A stretch of DNA of 14,972 bases, taken from assembly GCA_003447535.1 (NCBI GenBank), contig DLYY01000058.1:1-14972 (forward strand), written 5' to 3'. Each line of letters opens with the position of its first letter. Within the stretch, counting starts at the first letter, position 1. Below the pieces are notes generated by a model. It searched no databases and had not been told where the DNA came from. It worked only from the letters and a program-made list of their open reading frames with translations. A program made the position numbers and the translations under genes. Below, in pieces: positions 1 through 7,237 of this stretch. The DNA is from Bacteroidota bacterium. GTDB lineage: Bacteria; Bacteroidota; Bacteroidia; Chitinophagales; UBA8649.

Positions 1-1034
1 CAACCTTACTTAACGAGCCTAATGAAATAACCTACCAAGTAAGTATTGTTGAACCCAATTGCAATGATCCGCTAAGTGGTTCAATAAGTCTTGGTATACA
101 AGGAGGATCAAGTCCCTACAATGTACTTTGGAGTGACGGAATCAGCGGGCCATTAAGGAGTAATCTAGGGCAAGGGCTTTATGATGCGGTCATAACCGAT
201 AACAATGGGTGTCAAACACCTTTTTCAACCCTTTTAGATGGGGCTACTGGGCCTGAGATTACAAGCATAGATGTAGACTCTTCAGGATGTATTGGGTCAA
301 GTACAGGACAAATCCAAATACTTGGTGTAACTGGAGGAGTGCAACCCTATCAGTATTCAATAGACTCAGGTCTCACCTATCAAAGTAGCACTGTTTATAG
401 CAACCTCCCAAGTGGAACTTATGGGCTCAGTGTTGAAGACGCAGATGGCTGCCGTTCAATGCCATTTGGAAGTGTTGTTTCAAGTACTCCCAATATCATC
501 CTTGAAGTGATTCCCTCAGATACTACAATCACACTATTGGATACTCTAGCGTTAGAATTGGTGATTCAGTTTCCTGATATCTACGAAGACACTTTATTAT
601 CAAATATTGTATGGATCCCTGCCGAGGACTTAGATTGTTCGGATTGTCTTTCAACCATGTTAATCCCTCAACAGACCTATTACGACTTTGAAGTCAGCGC
701 GTCATATCCTAACAACCCGTGCGTTATTCCTGCACTAGCCACTATGACCGTCGACAACAATTTAAATGTCTTTATACCTAACGCTTTTTCACCAAATGGT
801 GATGGAGTAAATGACTTCTTTAAAGTCTACGGAGAACGCATAGTATCCCATGAGCTCATTATAACCGATCGGTGGGGAGAAATTGTATTTGTGGGGAATC
901 AACAAGAATCTGGTTGGGATGGCACATGGAAAGGAAAAGCACTTCCTCCGAACACATTTGGTTATCTCTTTAAAGGAAGGTTTTCTGACGGCCAAGAAAT
1001 TGACTTGAAAGGGAGCTTCCTCCTTATCCGATAA
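1..1034 (+). CDS. C-terminal part of SprB-repeat T9SS adhesin (type B sorting domain), 5'-truncated by window
   Basis: The reading frame is open from base 3 (codons begin at 3, 6, 9) to the TAA at 1032-1034, giving 343 visible residues; the true start lies left of the window, so the in-frame GTG at 339 should not be taken as a start. Two SprB-like repeats are visible at about codons 20-85 and 92-155, each with the pattern GG-x-x-PY...W/YS followed by LGQGLYDAVITDNNGC or LPSGTYGLSVEDADGC. The last ~90 residues are a typical gliding-motility-associated C-terminal domain (CHU_C/TIGR04131 type): FIPNAFSPNGDGVNDFF, then ITDRWGEIVF, GWDGTWKG and a final GSFLLIR. Such domains are known to direct outer-membrane passage by T9SS and cell-surface attachment. 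The inferred role is a large surface or released adhesin-like protein. It converges on the DUF962 gene with a 27-bp gap in which no clear terminator is seen. Confidence 0.9.
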   Translation, partial: TLLNEPNEITYQVSIVEPNCNDPLSGSISLGIQGGSSPYNVLWSDGISGPLRSNLGQGLYDAVITDNNGCQTPFSTLLDGATGPEITSIDVDSSGCIGSSTGQIQILGVTGGVQPYQYSIDSGLTYQSSTVYSNLPSGTYGLSVEDADGCRSMPFGSVVSSTPNIILEVIPSDTTITLLDTLALELVIQFPDIYEDTLLSNIVWIPAEDLDCSDCLSTMLIPQQTYYDFEVSASYPNNPCVIPALATMTVDNNLNVFIPNAFSPNGDGVNDFFKVYGERIVSHELIITDRWGEIVFVGNQQESGWDGTWKGKALPPNTFGYLFKGRFSDGQEIDLKGSFLLIR

Positions 1035-1061
1035 CACCCTACCAAATAATGAGTGCTTTTG

Positions 1062-1547
1062 CTAGTAGCCTATTCCTGTGCGCTTTAGAATAAATCCCAT
1101 CAACCAAGCAGGACCAATCATCAAGAACTGTAAATCTTTAAAAAAAGAGGGTTTCTTTCCTTCTATGTTATGGCCGATAAATTGACCAATCCATGCGCCG
1201 ACAAATACTGCAATACTCGTAAAAAGTAGGACATTTATTCCAAGTACCATTAACGCGTCAATTGATAGAAGGACAGCAGCAGAAAACAAAGCCATTCCTA
1301 GAAAAAGCTGCCAAGATAACCGGATGTAAAAAAACAGGCCTAAGGCAATTACCACACTCCCCCAATGCATATAAGGCAAAGCCAATGATACACTCGAAAC
1401 TTGAAGGTAGTCGTGAGGAATGCAGGCGAGCAATCCAATGATGCTCCAAAAAATCAAAGGAATGCATATCCAGTGAATGATCTTATTTGTAGAGTTCTGA
1501 TGACTTTCTCCATATTCATCAAACCACTGTTGTATTGATTTTGCCAT
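1062..1547 (-). CDS. DUF962 / Mpo1-like integral membrane protein
   Basis: 161 residues from an ATG at 1547. The N-terminus contains YGESHQNSTNKIIHWICIP (His16, His25), matching the H-x-N-x-x-N-K-x-x-H signature of the DUF962/YGL010w/Mpo1 family. A second conserved stretch, QFIGHNIEGKKPSFFK (His126), is near the C-terminus. About four hydrophobic segments lie between (roughly 27-45, 58-75, 78-98, 100-120). In yeast, Mpo1 is an Fe(II)-dependent dioxygenase that shortens 2-hydroxy fatty acids by one carbon (alpha-oxidation); the histidines are thought to hold the metal. The same activity here is inference, although Bacteroidota do make sphingolipids and hydroxy fatty acids. It lies 64 bp downstream of the EEP gene on the same strand, so it could be the last gene of that unit. 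No good ribosome-binding site is visible, which is normal for the phylum. Confidence 0.8.
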   Translation of the reverse strand: MAKSIQQWFDEYGESHQNSTNKIIHWICIPLIFWSIIGLLACIPHDYLQVSSVSLALPYMHWGSVVIALGLFFYIRLSWQLFLGMALFSAAVLLSIDALMVLGINVLLFTSIAVFVGAWIGQFIGHNIEGKKPSFFKDLQFLMIGPAWLMGFILKRTGIGY

Positions 1548-1611
1548 GGCTTTAGGTTATTGGAAAAATAACAAACTCTGACGACATGACTTATCGCTCA
1601 ATCGTCTTAGA

Positions 1612-2712
1612 CTAATCCTTAAGCGTAAAACGAAGATGAACCGGTTGGTGATCTGATGATACAAACTTCAAATCGTCTGTCTTAACGCCAAGCACTTCTA
1701 TGTTTGGACTTACTAGATAAAAGTCAATTAACGTTTTGTAGGTGTCCTCATATTGATTTTCTGAGAGCACTCGGTAGAGTTTGCGATTAGTGGGTTCTGT
1801 CTTGTCATAAACCCACTGCCAGCCTTCGGGCATAAAATCCTCTGCTATGTTTGTCTGCGAATAGTTTTCATTCTTCTCTCCCATGAAGGTATAATATGGG
1901 AAATTCGGTGGGCTTTGATTCCAATCCGCCCCAACAACAATGTAGTTTCCATCCTCATATGCCTTCAGTAAAAACGCCTTCAAATAATCCATTTGCTGAG
2001 CCTTCAGGTCTCCATCATCATAGGAAGAGTTATGCGAGTTGATAATATAAAGATGCTTACCATTGGGCAAAGGCAATTCTTGTACAAGAAAACACCGATC
2101 AAGCATAAACACGCTCTTCGGCCAAGAAAAGTTGCCTGGAAAACTGTAACGGGTAATCTCAGAAGAAGCAAAACGACTAAACGAGGCCAAACCACTTTGA
2201 ATTTTACCCAAGGGTATTTCAGTTAATGGCATAGGGTTCCAAACGTTCTTGTAGTTCAATGCATGTATTGTCTCCCAACCATCAAACATTATCCCCAATC
2301 CCTCATATTGATCGTGGTGATAGCTACGTCTTGAGGCTCGATCTACTTCTTGCAAAAGCACAAAGTCCTGGCTATCGCGATATTTGGCGATATAGCTATA
2401 TACACCCGTCCAATACCGGTCATAATTATTAGGATTTGGGCGGACGTCTTTTCCTCCATCATAAAAGAAGTCGGAGTGCTCTCCAAGCCCACAATAACCT
2501 ATATTCCAAAGAAGGACATTAAATGAATCTCGGTTGCTTTCTAATAAACGCTCGGAATGTTTATCAGGTGAAATCGCTTGATGTTCCGGTGGTTTATAAT
2601 CTGTTAAGCTGCCTACGGCAATTACAGAGACGACATAGAGTAAAGGAAGTCCGAAGAGAAATCCTAGTCCCCATAATAGGCGACGCTTTGTAGGGATGAA
2701 TCGGCGCAGCAA
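1612..2712 (-). CDS. Membrane-anchored endonuclease/exonuclease/phosphatase (EEP) family protein, TTG start
   Basis: 366 residues if started at the TTG at 2710-2712. No ATG exists between the upstream in-frame stop (2737-2739) and this codon. The TTG gives a good signal anchor: MLRRFIPTKRR followed by a hydrophobic helix at about 12-34. It lies 5 nt after the stop of the small membrane-protein gene, so translational coupling is likely. EEP-fold motifs appear in order: NVLLWNIG (65-72), LLQEVD with the metal-ligand Glu122, IINSH (Asn225, His227), GADWNQ (Asp263, Asn265), TLIDF (Asp340), and the C-terminal SSDHQPV with Asp354-His355. All catalytic positions of the DNase I/sphingomyelinase/inositol-phosphatase superfamily are present, so an active Mg-dependent phosphodiesterase facing the periplasm is inferred. 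The substrate cannot be read from the sequence; nucleic acid, phospholipid or sphingolipid headgroups are all possible. Confidence 0.87.
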   Translation of the reverse strand: MLRRFIPTKRRLLWGLGFLFGLPLLYVVSVIAVGSLTDYKPPEHQAISPDKHSERLLESNRDSFNVLLWNIGYCGLGEHSDFFYDGGKDVRPNPNNYDRYWTGVYSYIAKYRDSQDFVLLQEVDRASRRSYHHDQYEGLGIMFDGWETIHALNYKNVWNPMPLTEIPLGKIQSGLASFSRFASSEITRYSFPGNFSWPKSVFMLDRCFLVQELPLPNGKHLYIINSHNSSYDDGDLKAQQMDYLKAFLLKAYEDGNYIVVGADWNQSPPNFPYYTFMGEKNENYSQTNIAEDFMPEGWQWVYDKTEPTNRKLYRVLSENQYEDTYKTLIDFYLVSPNIEVLGVKTDDLKFVSSDHQPVHLRFTLKD

Positions 2713-2717
2713 GATAC

Positions 2718-2966
2718 TTATTTTGTTTCGGGCTCTTTATGAGAATAGAAAATGACCATTCCTGCAATTAAAAAGAACAACGCAACAATTATCGGCAACA
2801 ACATGCCAGTATCTACTAGGGACATCTTTGATGCACCAATCTGATTACTCTCTTCATCAATTGGATGATAGGGAAGATGGGCAGTAGAGTTCCAATAGAG
2901 ATATACACAGATTAAGGTGGCGAACCCTGAGACCATCATCATTATAGCACCTAATACTTTAGCCAT
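2718..2966 (-). CDS. Small two-helix membrane protein of unknown function
   Basis: The reading frame extends further upstream to a TTG at 3014, but the ATG at 2964-2966 (MAKVLGAIMM, 82 residues) is preferred because it starts directly with the first membrane helix. Helix 1 is about residues 3-24 and helix 2 about 51-71 (GMLLPIIVALFFLIAGMVIF), with a polar 25-residue loop between and a charged tail ending HKEPETK. No family is recognised. It ends 5 nt before the TTG start of the EEP gene, so the two are probably co-translated, and it may help anchor or assist that enzyme (inference). A candidate promoter lies just upstream at 2984-3015. Confidence 0.65.
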   Translation of the reverse strand: MAKVLGAIMMMVSGFATLICVYLYWNSTAHLPYHPIDEESNQIGASKMSLVDTGMLLPIIVALFFLIAGMVIFYSHKEPETK

Positions 2967-2983
2967 GGTTTTTGATTTACACT

Positions 2984-3015
2984 TAAAGATAGAAAGCAAA
3001 ACAAGTCTCCCCAAA
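2984..3015 (-). promoter_or_regulatory. Candidate Bacteroidota-type promoter for the small membrane protein-EEP pair
   Basis: On the - strand, TTTG (3012-3015) is followed after 20 nt by TATCTTTA (2984-2991), 17 nt before the ATG at 2966. This is one base from the known Bacteroidota -7 element TAnnTTTG and has a usual spacing to the -33 TTTG. It sits in the 94-bp gap after sdaA, so the downstream genes may have their own transcript. Short AT-rich matches arise easily by chance. Confidence 0.3.
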
Positions 3016-3060
3016 TAGAAGACAACATTTGACTAAGATTAGACAATAACTGTCCAGAAT

Positions 3061-4479
3061 TTAACACTCAGGCGTTGCCACAGAAATCGCTAATCCCCCT
3101 TCTGAAGTCTCTTTATACTTAGCGCTCATATTTTGAGCAATCTCCATCATTGTACGAACCACATCGTCAAAACTAACCTTCGAGGTGTTGTCCCCTAAGT
3201 TTAACGCAAGATTAGAGGCAGTAATCGCTTTAGAAGCCCCCATTGCATTACGCTCTATACAGGGTATTTGCACAAGGCCTCCTATTGGGTCACAAGTCAA
3301 GCCAAGGTGGTGTTCCATAGCCATTTCTGCAGCAGCTAAAATCTGATAAGGACTGCCACCTAGAATACTTGTTAGCGCCCCAGCAGCCATAGCCGAGGAC
3401 ACCCCAATCTCCGCTTGACAGCCACCAAGTGCTGCAGAAATAGTAGCTCCTTTTTTGAAATAGGTTCCTATCTCACCCGCCACCAGTATACATTCAATCA
3501 TATCAAGCTCCGATACATTGGGCAAAAAACAGTAAGCATAGGCCATCACAGATGGCAAAACACCGCTTGCTCCATTCGTTGGGGAGGTAACAATCTGGCC
3601 ATACCCTGCATTTTCTTCATTAACTGCTAACGCAAAGGTAGATACCCAGGTATTGATTTGAGCAAAATCAAAAGTCTTTCCCTTCAGGTGCTCAAATAAT
3701 TCATTAGCAGACTGAGGAGAAAGATCCATAAGCTTACTCAGTATAAGAGGAGCTCGACGTTTAACATTAAGGCCACCAGGCAGTATTTCCTCGCTCGATA
3801 ATAAGCCTCGGTAAATAGTCTCCTTCATTACGCCCCACAACTCTAAGGCTTGGTTATCAATACTTGTATCATTGTGCCATGCATGTTCATTCGCGCGAAT
3901 AAGTTGCGCAAAAGAAAGCTTTAACTGTGTACAATAGCGCAGGGCATCATCACCACTATTGCACTGAAATGGGGTTTTGACCATATTTTTTCCAACCTCT
4001 TCAGATGCATTAGATACAACAAAGCCACCACCTATCGAATAATACGTATGCTCATAAAGACCATTAGAGGTATGCGCTCGAAACGTCATGCCATTGGGAT
4101 GAAAGGGCAAGGATTCCTTGGAATAAATGATGTCCTTTGTGGGATTAAAGTTATAGTGCCCTCCATTGGGCAAGATAATCTCGTGGCACTCTTTGTTCGC
4201 TCGAAGTAACTCTATCCATTCTCTTCGGCTAAGTACTCTAAAATGCTTGTAATGCAGTCCTGCAATAATCGCTTGGTCGCTACCATGTCCCTTTCCCGTC
4301 TTACTTAATGAACCATAAAGGATCACCTCTATTCGTTGGAGGGATGGCCATAAATCTTCTCGGGCAAGCTCTTCAATAAAGAATAACGCTGCACGCCATG
4401 GCCCCATAGTATGGGAACTACTTGGGCCAACACCCAATTTGATAATTTCAAAAATGCTAATGGATCGGTGGTCTGACAT
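3061..4479 (-). CDS. sdaA: L-serine ammonia-lyase (L-serine dehydratase), single-chain iron-sulfur type
   Basis: 472 residues from the ATG at 4479. It converts L-serine to pyruvate and ammonia in the cytoplasm. The N-terminal beta-type domain begins with IKLGVGPSSSHTMGP (13-27), the hallmark of the family. The C-terminal alpha domain carries TSPTNGASGVLP (298-309), GGCQAEIG (Cys354) and GLTCDPIGGLVQIPCIERN (Cys396, Cys407). Cys354, Cys396 and Cys407 have the spacing of the three known 4Fe-4S ligands. The protein ends exactly on a cysteine (ATPEC, Cys472), like the C-terminal cysteine tail that reaches into the active site in the Legionella-type single-chain enzymes. The length is normal for the fused form. 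It starts 15 nt after pyrD on the same strand and is probably co-transcribed with it. Confidence 0.96.
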   Translation of the reverse strand: MSDHRSISIFEIIKLGVGPSSSHTMGPWRAALFFIEELAREDLWPSLQRIEVILYGSLSKTGKGHGSDQAIIAGLHYKHFRVLSRREWIELLRANKECHEIILPNGGHYNFNPTKDIIYSKESLPFHPNGMTFRAHTSNGLYEHTYYSIGGGFVVSNASEEVGKNMVKTPFQCNSGDDALRYCTQLKLSFAQLIRANEHAWHNDTSIDNQALELWGVMKETIYRGLLSSEEILPGGLNVKRRAPLILSKLMDLSPQSANELFEHLKGKTFDFAQINTWVSTFALAVNEENAGYGQIVTSPTNGASGVLPSVMAYAYCFLPNVSELDMIECILVAGEIGTYFKKGATISAALGGCQAEIGVSSAMAAGALTSILGGSPYQILAAAEMAMEHHLGLTCDPIGGLVQIPCIERNAMGASKAITASNLALNLGDNTSKVSFDDVVRTMMEIAQNMSAKYKETSEGGLAISVATPEC

Positions 4480-4494
4480 AACTAATGAGGGTGA

Positions 4495-5517
4495 TTAGAG
4501 CTCCTTCAAACGTTTGATTAAACGCGGCCCTCCATAAACAAAGCCCGTATAAACCTGAAGAAAATCGGCACCGAGATCTAGTCGTTTTTGGCCCTCTTCT
4601 TTACTGTTTATTCCCCCAACACTAACAAGAGTCATGTCCGGGTAGGCCTTTCGGATAAGAGCAAGCACTTCACCAGAACGAAGCGCTAAAGGCTCTCCAC
4701 TCAAACCACCATTACCTATAGCGTCCACACTATGCGAGGAGGTAACCAGTCCTTCTCTGCTAACGGTGGTATTAGTGAGCACCATCCCCGTGCATTGAAG
4801 CTCAGTAACAACAGCTGCCGCCTCAAGTAATGCTTCATCGGTTAAATCAGGAGCAACTTTTAGCAAGAGAGGCTTAGGACCTTTTGCTTTGTTTACTTCT
4901 TGTAGCTTGGTCAATAATTCAACAAGGCTGTCCTTTCCTTGAAGGGCTCGTAATCCCGGAGTATTCGGGGAACTTACATTAACCACAAAGTAATCCCCAT
5001 AGGCATGCAGTCTTTCCAAGCAATAGACATAATCCTCTGCAGCTTGCTCATTGGGAGTCGATTTATTTTTACCAATGTTTATTCCAATAACTGGCAAAGA
5101 ATGATTTGACGCTTGCTTACCTCTGAGATACATCAGACGTCTTTCCATTGCATCTACCCCTTCATTGTTAAAGCCCAAACGATTAATCAATGCTTTATCT
5201 CTTTTAAGGCGAAACAACCTGGGTTTAGGATTACCCGCTTGGCCTCTAGGCGTAACAGTTCCGACTTCAATCGCTGCAAAGCCCAATGCATGTAAAACTT
5301 CAACGTAATGAGCATTCTTATCAAAACCAGCGGCCAGACCCACTCGATTATTAAACCACAGATCATCTCCCAGACCTCGCACATTATGCCTGTTTAAAGG
5401 ACGAGTAGTATTTCGAATAAGACCAAGTTGATGGCAAACCTTGAGCAAATTCATGGTAAAATAATGGGCCGTTTCTGCCGGCAGCAGAAACAGCATTGCC
5501 TGAGCAAGTTTGAACAT
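4495..5517 (-). CDS. pyrD: Dihydroorotate dehydrogenase (quinone), class 2
   Basis: 340 residues from the ATG at 5517. It oxidises dihydroorotate to orotate with FMN and passes electrons to membrane quinone, the fourth step of pyrimidine synthesis. The N-terminal helices (MFKLAQAMLFLLPAETAHYF) are the quinone/membrane-contact region that separates class 2 from class 1. Barrel motifs are complete: GLAAGFDKN (60-68), EVGTVTPRGQ, INRLGFNN (111-118), NVSSPNTPGLR with the expected catalytic Ser183, LLLKVAPDL (Lys220), TNTT, GGLSG, SVGGI and the phosphate-binding end YTGFVYGGP. Length is normal. A weak promoter-like pair lies upstream on the - strand (ATTG at 5570-5573, TACTTTG at 5547-5553, spacing 16), but it lacks one base of the usual -7 element. 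Confidence 0.97.
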   Translation of the reverse strand: MFKLAQAMLFLLPAETAHYFTMNLLKVCHQLGLIRNTTRPLNRHNVRGLGDDLWFNNRVGLAAGFDKNAHYVEVLHALGFAAIEVGTVTPRGQAGNPKPRLFRLKRDKALINRLGFNNEGVDAMERRLMYLRGKQASNHSLPVIGINIGKNKSTPNEQAAEDYVYCLERLHAYGDYFVVNVSSPNTPGLRALQGKDSLVELLTKLQEVNKAKGPKPLLLKVAPDLTDEALLEAAAVVTELQCTGMVLTNTTVSREGLVTSSHSVDAIGNGGLSGEPLALRSGEVLALIRKAYPDMTLVSVGGINSKEEGQKRLDLGADFLQVYTGFVYGGPRLIKRLKEL

Positions 5518-5604
5518 GTACTAAAGGTAGTTATTTGTCTTTAGCCCAAAGTACAAATGCAATGGATGACAATATTTTCCAAGAATGAAACCTTAATGAA
5601 TTGA

Positions 5605-5866
5605 GACCCGTATATATCTACGAAGGCGAAACGATACACTCCATGAAAACCGAATCGAATCGTCTTCCAAAAGTGGGGGATGACGATTCATAAAAGATGT
5701 GCTCTCCATGAGCGCAAGATGATTTGTCTATGTGAGAAGGGGGCCTCCCGAGGCGAGGTCCCAAAGTAAAAAGCAACATGTAATATGTTGAATACATATG
5801 CCGGATTATCCGATGGTCGGGATTACTTTCCATGACACAAAAAAAGGGGCTTTCGCCCCTTTTTTT
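5605..5866 (+). ncRNA. Candidate structured non-coding RNA with its own terminator, family not recognised
   Basis: The 371-bp gap between pyrD and the next gene contains no convincing protein gene but is dense in helices. A long-range closing helix pairs 5608-5615 with 5796-5804 (8 bp, one bulged base). Inside it are hairpins 5657-5668/5678-5689 (8 bp GAATCGTC/GACGATTC, one mismatch, 3 more bp), 5699-5704/5710-5715 (6 bp), 5740-5747/5755-5762 (8 bp, GC-rich, 7-nt loop) and 5774-5779/5785-5790 (6 bp). Two alternative small hairpins overlap at 5802-5820, and a strong terminator ends the array at 5839-5866. Three helices contain a G-U pair on the + strand (5743-5759, 5700-5714, 5611-5800) that would be an A-C mismatch on the - strand, which favours + strand transcription. 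Motifs of RNase P RNA, tmRNA and SRP RNA are absent; a diverged 6S-like RNA or an unknown family is possible. No clear promoter was found. The pairings were found by eye, not by folding. Confidence 0.4.
5839..5866. terminator. Bidirectional intrinsic terminator
   Basis: Seven A, GGGGC (5846-5850), loop TTTC, GCCCC (5855-5859) and seven T: a GC-rich 5-bp stem extended by A-T pairs, with a T run on either strand. It lies 22 bp after the stop of the - strand T9SS gene and would also end any + strand transcript from the candidate RNA at 5605-5838. Confidence 0.85.
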
Positions 5867-5888
5867 ATTTGCTTATTAAGTCTAATCG

Positions 5889-7121
5889 TTAGAACTGAAT
5901 GGGCACAAACTCACTGCCCTTATTGCTCACCACACCTAGGTAGTAGACTCCATGGGCATATTCTGATACATCCAATACTATATTCATTGTCCGAAGACTC
6001 ATCGAATAAATCATTTGACCCTTAGCATCCATCAAGATGATCTCTGACACATTTTCAAGTTCATTCATTCCGATGTATAATACTTCGTTTTGAAGCGTTA
6101 AATACTCAAACGAATGACGAAGTAAAAAGTCTTCTAAAGCGTTCGTACCGAGAATGGTAATCATCATGGCTTGAGAAATCTCACAACCACCATCTGATAC
6201 ATAATTCAATACTAAATTGTAAGTTCCTTCAGTTAAAAAGGTGTAATCTAAGGTAGGATCTGTTCCTACTTCCGTTCCATCAAGGAGCCAAGAATACGTG
6301 CCACCTGTGCTAGACACATTAGGCATTACAGCTACAGACTCTCCAGCATTACTCGTAATGTCTACCGGCAAGCTTACAGATACAGGTGCTCCAATTGTAA
6401 CCGAATCGGTAAAGGTGCTTGTTATACCGTCAAAGGATACCACCATCGTATACTCATCTGTCGAAGAAACTTCAATGGTATCCATTCCAGTCGTTGTTCC
6501 AGACCCCACTTCAATACCCATGCTGTTGGATACCAAATAATCCCAAGAAGTAACTTGCCCATCAATAAGGATGCTAGGTAAATCTACTGCAAATCCGGCA
6601 TTAGAACTGCAAAGGTCATCTACACCGTAAGCCACAGGAGAGGGACTAGTGAAAATTTGAAAACGATCATTAGAATCCGTTTGCAACATGTTAAACGTGT
6701 AGGTTGAATCCATCATAAGATTTTGCCAAACATCCTCCTGCATATCGTGTAGATACAATACAGAACCTATTGGCATATCGCCCGTCTTTTTAAAGATGAG
6801 GGTAAACGTGCCGTCAGCACCAGGCTGCATTCCTAACGTGATTGGGTTACCCAAGTAATCTAAAGAAAACGAGTTGATTGAGAGTATACCTGTATTGCCA
6901 TCAATCTTAGTATACAGAGTTGGCTGACCAGGTGCACTAGGTGTTTTGTATGCATCCCAAGTGGCATCAAAACCATCTGTAGCTTGATCAGAAAAATAAA
7001 TATATGTTATGTCAGCGGCCCCTGCTGCACTAACATCTACTTCTAAACGAGATTGCCAAAACTGTGACTGTGCACTTGCAAGAAATGGCAAAAGAAAAAG
7101 AGGGAGGAGTAAGTTTTTCAT
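5889..7121 (-). CDS. Secreted T9SS cargo protein (type A tail), paralogue of the downstream half of its neighbour
   Basis: 410 residues from the ATG at 7121, chosen because it begins a clean signal peptide (MKNLLLPLFLLPFLASAQ, cleavage after Gln18); the frame extends to a TTG at 7139 that would only add six residues. The C-terminal ~85 residues have the form of a Por-type secretion tail: SEIILMDAKGQMIYS, then LDVSEYAHGVYYLGVVSN and a final FVPIQF. The middle is beta-rich and Ig-like. It aligns colinearly with about the last 385 residues of the protein encoded at 7238-9619, sharing LEV-V near the start, GQPTLYT, LG-x-x-GADG, DTYTFN, DRFQ, WDY and the tail. No enzyme motif is seen; function is unknown beyond export to or across the outer membrane. 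It is separated from its paralogue by a strong terminator, so it is probably transcribed from its own promoter. Confidence 0.88.
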   Translation of the reverse strand: MKNLLLPLFLLPFLASAQSQFWQSRLEVDVSAAGAADITYIYFSDQATDGFDATWDAYKTPSAPGQPTLYTKIDGNTGILSINSFSLDYLGNPITLGMQPGADGTFTLIFKKTGDMPIGSVLYLHDMQEDVWQNLMMDSTYTFNMLQTDSNDRFQIFTSPSPVAYGVDDLCSSNAGFAVDLPSILIDGQVTSWDYLVSNSMGIEVGSGTTTGMDTIEVSSTDEYTMVVSFDGITSTFTDSVTIGAPVSVSLPVDITSNAGESVAVMPNVSSTGGTYSWLLDGTEVGTDPTLDYTFLTEGTYNLVLNYVSDGGCEISQAMMITILGTNALEDFLLRHSFEYLTLQNEVLYIGMNELENVSEIILMDAKGQMIYSMSLRTMNIVLDVSEYAHGVYYLGVVSNKGSEFVPIQF

Positions 7122-7185
7122 TGGTAAATTTAAGCTCAAAGATCTACTAGAAATTGCCTCGGTGTCTCCTCACTTTTCAACAAAA

Positions 7186-7215
7186 AAAAAGGGAGTGTAG
7201 CTACACTCCCTTTTT
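7186..7215. terminator. Perfect 30-bp palindromic terminator
   Basis: Five A, GGGAGTGTAG (7191-7200), CTACACTCCC (7201-7210) and five T form an uninterrupted inverted repeat with no spacer; the RNA would close with a small loop at TAGCTA. It lies 22 bp after the stop of the larger T9SS gene on the - strand and works as an intrinsic terminator in either direction. Confidence 0.85.
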
Positions 7216-7237
7216 ACAATAATTATTACTCTAAATA

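Noticed and set aside
339..1034. GTG at 339 as the start of the first gene
   Set aside because: The same frame is open back to base 3 and encodes another SprB-like repeat, so the gene begins outside the window.
1556..1572. Small hairpin GTTATT/AATAAC upstream of the DUF962 gene
   Set aside because: The stem is only six bp and AT-rich with no T run, too weak to call a terminator or regulatory site.
5774..5793. Integron attC-like site (GTTGAAT next to a hairpin)
   Set aside because: GTTGAAT fits GTTRRRY, but the matching RYYYAAC partner is absent and there is no integrase or cassette structure nearby.
5618..5833. 71-codon - strand open frame in the pyrD upstream gap
   Set aside because: It has no recognisable domain or signal, runs through the GC-rich hairpins, and the helices explain the sequence pattern better. 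A peptide gene is not excluded.
5605..5866. RNase P RNA, tmRNA or SRP RNA
   Set aside because: The conserved cores of these RNAs (for example GAGGAAAGTC, the tmRNA tRNA-like ends, the SRP GGAAGG loop) were looked for and not found, and the length does not fit RNase P RNA or tmRNA.
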